Assembly (NCBI GenBank): GCA_025765615.1
Contig: JAIVFJ010000563.1
Span: 1-24,366, forward strand
Source: Zopfochytrium polystomum
Taxonomy: Eukaryota; Chytridiomycota; Chytridiomycetes; Chytridiales; Chytridiaceae
Direction: 5' to 3'
DNA length: 24,366 nt
Shown piece by piece: positions 20,701-24,366 of the stretch. How positions within the stretch are numbered: position 1 is the first letter of the stretch; each line of letters opens with the position of its first letter. The position numbers were made by a program, and so were the translations under genes. Under the pieces are notes generated by a model that was not told the origin of the DNA, ran no database searches, and saw only the letters and a list, made by a program, of their open reading frames with translations.

Positions 20701-22301
20701 CACTCAAAGGCATCAGTCGCACCTTCGACATTCCTGTACGAGGGAAGCAGCATCCAGCACGTCCGCAGACGGCCGGCCGTTTACCCTTAACATTGCATTC
20801 AAGACTCTGGGACCGAAACCGATGCACTTGTGGTTATCGCCGACGAGCCCGGAAACGCCTCTGCTAAAGTCGCTGTTCGGTGTGCGCAGTTTTGACTGGC
20901 TGAGCCGCACATTCGGTTTGTTGGACAAAATAGCAATCAGCACGACTCGTCCCGGTAGATCCAACCTTGAGCTTCCGAAAAAACTGAAGGTCCTGTCTGT
21001 CATCATCAACATTGTGGTGCGGCACCTGATGGCAATTTGGCCGGCGGAGACAATACGTCTGGTTGAGCTTATACAGCGGTACTCCAAGGTGTCACAGCTG
21101 GACGACGAAGGGTTCTCTGGGCGGCAGCTGCGGCCATCCAGTGCATCGGCCCGCTCACGAGCTTCCTCTGTGTCGACACCGACAAAGAGCCCCTCTGACG
21201 GGGGACGTTCGGCACGCCGCTTTGCAAGTCGGCCGACCCCTTGTCCTCGCCCTGTGGCAGGTCTTTGAGCTCCGTGTCCTGCAATGGGTTGGCTTCGTTC
21301 CGCTGGCGCGCGCCCTGCTGGAGGTCGAACTGGACGTTCTCAACGCCTCGTCGAGGCCCCGCTGCTCCAGACCCACCCTACCTCTCCCCTCGTCCCGTCG
21401 CAAGACCTCAAGCGAAACGGCACCGCAGAGAACGGCCACGCTGACGACGAAGACGACGCCGACGACGCCGACGACGCCGGACGAGGAAAACGACAGCGAC
21501 GAGGGAATCCTCATCAACGCCAGCACACCCTCGGCTTCTACTCTCACCTCACACACGGCATCAAACTCCCGCTCCCCAACGGCGCCCGCTCCGACCTCGA
21601 CCGCGGCGCACCGCTTCACTTCACTCATGTCTGTCAACGCGCGGCGGTTCCAATGCGCACTGCTGCTCCTCTGCGACGCGTCGTCCTTTGACCCGCTGTT
21701 ACTGACCCCAGCGCGCGCGCGCATCGGCCTGGTGCGCGACCTCGCGGCGCTGCTCGAGTGGGAGCAGCTGTGCGCGCACGACCTCAGCGAGCCGCGGCTG
21801 CGCAGGGACTTGGCCGCGCTGGCCCCGCGACCGCGCCGTCACGCGGTCCGCGGGGCTGGAGCCCGGCGCCGGCCCGCTGTCGGCGTTTCTGTTCTGGCTC
21901 GTCGAGGTCCGCAGGCGGTCGGTCGCCGACGTGCTCGCAAGCGTCGCGGCAGCGATCGGAGACGACTCCGAGGCCGCGACGGTAAGGGCGTTGCTGACTG
22001 CGGGTATCGGTGGTGGCGGTAGTGGTGTGGCAGGGAGCGCGCGTCGCGGGCGGCGCGGACGATGCCGCCGCCGCCGCGACCGTCGAGCGGGTGCTGTCGG
22101 GCGTCAGCCTGCATGCCGTGTTTCGCGACGAGATGCGCGAGTTTCTCCGGTACGCCAGCCGGAACGCCGAGCTGGTCGCGGTTGACGCAGACGGACGTCG
22201 TCGTCGGCTTGTTTGGCGCCGACTGTTTTTCTAAAGTAACCTCGCTTTACCGCGAATACTATGAGGTTGCGCACTTGTACGACGCACTACTGCAAGAGTA
22301 A
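20701..22301 (+). CDS. Unidentified C-terminal extension of the reductase, or separate decayed gene
   Basis: Protein-like sequence continues after the reductase domain, switching frame repeatedly. In order: 'GISRTFDIPV' (frame 3), 'RPFTLNIAFKTLGPKPMHLW' and 'LELPKKLKVLSVIINIVVRH' (frame 2), 'LVLALWQVFELRVLQWVGFV' and 'RRFQCALLLLCDASSFDPLL' (frame 3), 'LSAFLFWLVEVRRRSVADVL' (frame 1), 'VLSGVSLHAVFRDEMREFLR' (frame 2), and 'SLYREYYEVAHLYDALLQE' ending in TAA at 22299-22301 (frame 3). The content is mainly helical and hydrophobic, with an acidic low-complexity linker near 21440-21520. I do not recognise the domain. No obvious new ATG or promoter separates it from the reductase, so fusion is the simpler reading. 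Seven or so shifts are needed, so it is either a pseudogene or poorly sequenced GC-rich DNA. Confidence 0.45.
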
Positions 22302-22311
22302 AATAAATAAA
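22302..22311 (+). terminator. Overlapping AATAAA polyadenylation signals
   Basis: AATAAA at 22302-22307 and again at 22306-22311, immediately after the TAA at 22299. The position suits the 3' end of the transcript that ends with 'ALLQE', though signals this close to a stop are unusual. Confidence 0.5.
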
Positions 22312-22482
22312 CTTTCATTCAAGGATGTGATGTGCTCCGTGGCTCTCAACCTTTGTGACGTGCTTACAGTACTTTTCGGAAACATTTGCTTCTTGCCGAA
22401 ATATTCTTTCGGACCTACCGAACAAAACCCAACCTTCCAACCCAATGCCCCCTTGCCCTATTCCCCGCAGTTCCAAAGCGCT

Positions 22483-23439
22483 ATGCCGAAAGTCCTTAAT
22501 AGATTGAACTCCACTTCGCCTTTCCCTTCAATTGATATTGCCTTCCCACAGTTATCATTTCAGTTGTGTCTGCACTCGCGTGACCGAACTGCACCGGCTG
22601 AATTCACAGAAAGATTCGGCCTGAAAAATGCGCCGCCACAACTGTCGCTTGTTGCCACCACTCGGCCCTCGCCGGGAGTGGTACTCCTAACGCTGCAGTC
22701 CGAGCCGGTCAACCTCATGAACGCGGCCATGTACGAAGCGCTCACCGCAGCGCTGTCCGCCGCCGAGGCCGTCATAGAGTCCGGCCTTGCGCGGGACGTC
22801 TTCACGGCGGGCAACGACATCACCGAAATCTACCCGCGCACGACAACGGCAGAGCGGGCGCAGCGCTTCTGGACGCTGCAAAACACGTTCCTTGCGCGGC
22901 TCTACCGCTCGCGGCTCGCGACGGTCGCGGTCCTCCGCGGCGCGTGCCCCGCGGGGGGTTGCTGCCTCGCCCTCGCTTGCGACTACCGCATCTTTCTCGA
23001 GGGTGCCCCGCGCGCCGCGATCGGGCTCAACGAACCGGTGCTGGGCATCCCGGTGCCCGAGTTTTGGATGGAGCTGCTGAAGCGCACCGTCGGCGACCGC
23101 GCGGCCGAGCAGATGGGGATTGTCGGGAGGATGGTTGGGCCGCGGGAGGCGCTGGAGATGGGGCTCGTGGACCGGGTGGTGGGAGCCGAGGGCGGGCGCG
23201 ATGGGCTGCGCGAGGCGGCGCTCGCCGCCGCGGCAGAGTTTTTGAAGGTCCCGCCGCGGGGGCGCGTCATTACAAAGATCAGGTCGCGGTCGGCTCTGGC
23301 GGATGCGTGGGGAGATCCGGCCCGGTTGGCCAGGGAGGCCAACGAGAAGTGGCAAATCGTGATGGAGCCCGAAGTGATGAACGCCATGGGCAGGTACCTG
23401 GAGCGCCTGTCGGCCAGCAAGACCAAGCCCAAGTTGTGA
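22483..23439 (+). CDS. ECI1: Delta3,delta2-enoyl-CoA isomerase (crotonase superfamily)
   Basis: Frame from ATG 22483 to TGA 23437-23439 gives 318 residues, near the 302 of human ECI1. The open frame extends further upstream (another ATG at 22330), and splice-like CAG sites lie at 22469 and 22552, so the N-terminus is uncertain. With the chosen start, the first 35 residues are Arg/Ser/Leu-rich with few acids, compatible with a mitochondrial presequence. Crotonase features: 'EPVNLMN', oxyanion-hole segment 'FTAGNDITEIYP' (from about 107), 'RGACPAGGCCLALACDYRI' (from about 152), and 'IGLNEPVLGIPVPEFW' with the catalytic Glu at about 184. The enzyme shifts 3-enoyl-CoA double bonds to the 2-trans position during beta-oxidation of unsaturated fatty acids. 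The last three residues are PKL, a weak PTS1-like peroxisomal signal after a Lys-rich tail. No frame breaks. Confidence 0.88.
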   Translation: MPKVLNRLNSTSPFPSIDIAFPQLSFQLCLHSRDRTAPAEFTERFGLKNAPPQLSLVATTRPSPGVVLLTLQSEPVNLMNAAMYEALTAALSAAEAVIESGLARDVFTAGNDITEIYPRTTTAERAQRFWTLQNTFLARLYRSRLATVAVLRGACPAGGCCLALACDYRIFLEGAPRAAIGLNEPVLGIPVPEFWMELLKRTVGDRAAEQMGIVGRMVGPREALEMGLVDRVVGAEGGRDGLREAALAAAAEFLKVPPRGRVITKIRSRSALADAWGDPARLAREANEKWQIVMEPEVMNAMGRYLERLSASKTKPKL

Positions 23440-24366
23440 CCAAAGGATGTATTTGTACTGGCTTGTGGGCGGGGTAGTGAGTATGTTTCGACTAAGTGGG
23501 ATTGGAGCACTGGTTGAATGGGACGTGACAAATCTATGCGTAATTGACCTTGATTACTGGATCTCTCACACATTCAAAACAAAACTTAAATATCAACGTT
23601 ATACTATCTAACCCCCCAACAAAATGGAATCAAGGACCGATCGATTTCTCAATCACGCTAGTTGTGCGGTCTGCCAGCGCCTGGTGGTTGGTGTCACCCG
23701 CTTTTCATGTTTCAGGCCAATGCGGTCTCAGCTATGCGCCGGCGCGGCTGCGTTCCCGAGCGTCTATCCTCGAGTAGCCGACATAAGCGGTGGTCTGAAT
23801 TGGTGGCTTCATCTGCTTCAACGGTAAGCCTTTCATCGCCGCGGAAATCGAACGCCTCGCTGGAGCTGGAGGAAGACGAGGAAGGCATGGCGACAAGCTT
23901 GTGCAACTGCGGCAGATCTGGATTATTAAGCTGCTGTTGGGTGCCTTAAACCTATCGAGAAACAAGTTTCGCTAGCCATGCGTTTTCCCCTCAAACTGCT
24001 ATTAGCCAAGTGTCAGAGCATTATTGTTTCGCGTTCTTATCTCCTCCAGTCCGCCTGTTTACATGCCCGAATGCAGGACAAAAGAAGAGACCTCGAAAAC
24101 AATCGGACGAAATTGTCGAGAATCAACTGGTCCAATCAACGTCCATACAGTCAAGGCCACTCCGAAAAGGGTTGAGAATGGCTCAAGAGCCATAATGACG
24201 AGGAAGCCGCATTTGATTCACTTAAGGTAGCCAGAAACTGGGAGGTCAAAGGGGGTTGGTTTGGAACGGCGAAACCTGCTTGTTCTCGGTCCGTACACAG
24301 ACAAGACATTGACCACGCCCGGCAGGAACCCCGCCTCGACGGCAAGTCAAGTCCTCAAACTAGCGA
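23440..24366. other. Unresolved right end, possible spliced gene running out of the window
   Basis: No complete gene is supported. ATG 23623 ('MESRTDRFLNHASCAVCQRL') is followed by pyrimidine-AG acceptor-like sites at about 23716 ('CATGTTTCAG') and 24049 ('CTCCTCCAG'). Exon-like segments contain 'ATSLCNCGRSG' and 'RLFTCPNAGQKKRP', giving a loose CxC...C pattern that might be a small zinc finger. Donor sites and frames could not be joined convincingly, so no product is called. Confidence 0.2.

Noticed and set aside
21063..22022. Single 319-residue gene in frame 3
   Set aside because: Its start and end are out of register with the protein-like segments before and after; only its middle parts look coding, so it is part of the frameshifted extension.
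22330..22482. Longer N-terminus for the isomerase from ATG 22330
   Set aside because: The added 51 residues do not resemble the family and begin only about 20 bases after the preceding polyadenylation signals; splice-like sites make this stretch more likely leader or intron.

Overview
The window looks like nuclear DNA of a GC-rich, intron-bearing fungus, most likely an early-diverging (chytrid-like) lineage. This is inferred from short GT-AG introns with CTAAC/CTAAT-like branch sites, a xanthine dioxygenase of fungal type, an F-box protein with the fungal 'MGxWDxxCxLCG' start, ankyrin-like proteins built on a 'WWKxSGLxLxY' repeat, and U1 snRNA genes whose stem-loop I loop (AUCAAGAAG) matches the yeast form. 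No prokaryotic gene organisation, tRNA, rRNA, CRISPR array or transposase was found.

Layout. 1-1320: low-complexity GA and CT tracts, no gene. 1323-2360: a protein kinase broken by several frameshifts. 2361-4818: mostly non-coding, with one unrecognised coding fragment near 2960-3525 and long poly-T and CTTT tracts. 4819-7251: an intact five-exon DEAD-box RNA helicase of the Dbp2/DDX5 type with glycine-rich ends. 8359-13694: three U1 snRNA genes, all on the plus strand, each with a TATA box exactly 34 bases upstream and a recurring CTGCGGA upstream motif. Interspersed with them are a minus-strand F-box gene (11274-10072) and an unknown 304-residue protein (12176-13090). 13977-15033: an alpha-ketoglutarate-dependent xanthine dioxygenase lacking a recognisable first exon. 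15322-17405: two tandem WW-repeat ankyrin-like paralogues, the first broken and the second intact, touching at an ATG/TGA overlap. 18433-22301: an eight-exon class II (bacterial-type) HMG-CoA reductase running into a long unidentified C-terminal region, with several frameshifts. 22483-23439: a delta3,delta2-enoyl-CoA isomerase. 23440-24366: unresolved.

The genes do not form a pathway or gene cluster. The most notable items are the U1 snRNA cluster, with two nearly identical copies and one diverged copy whose stem I has changed while keeping its pairing, and the intron-bearing class II HMG-CoA reductase with its extra C-terminal region. Frameshifts are confined to the kinase, the first WW-repeat gene and the reductase region; the other genes read cleanly over their whole length, which argues for real decay as much as for sequencing error.
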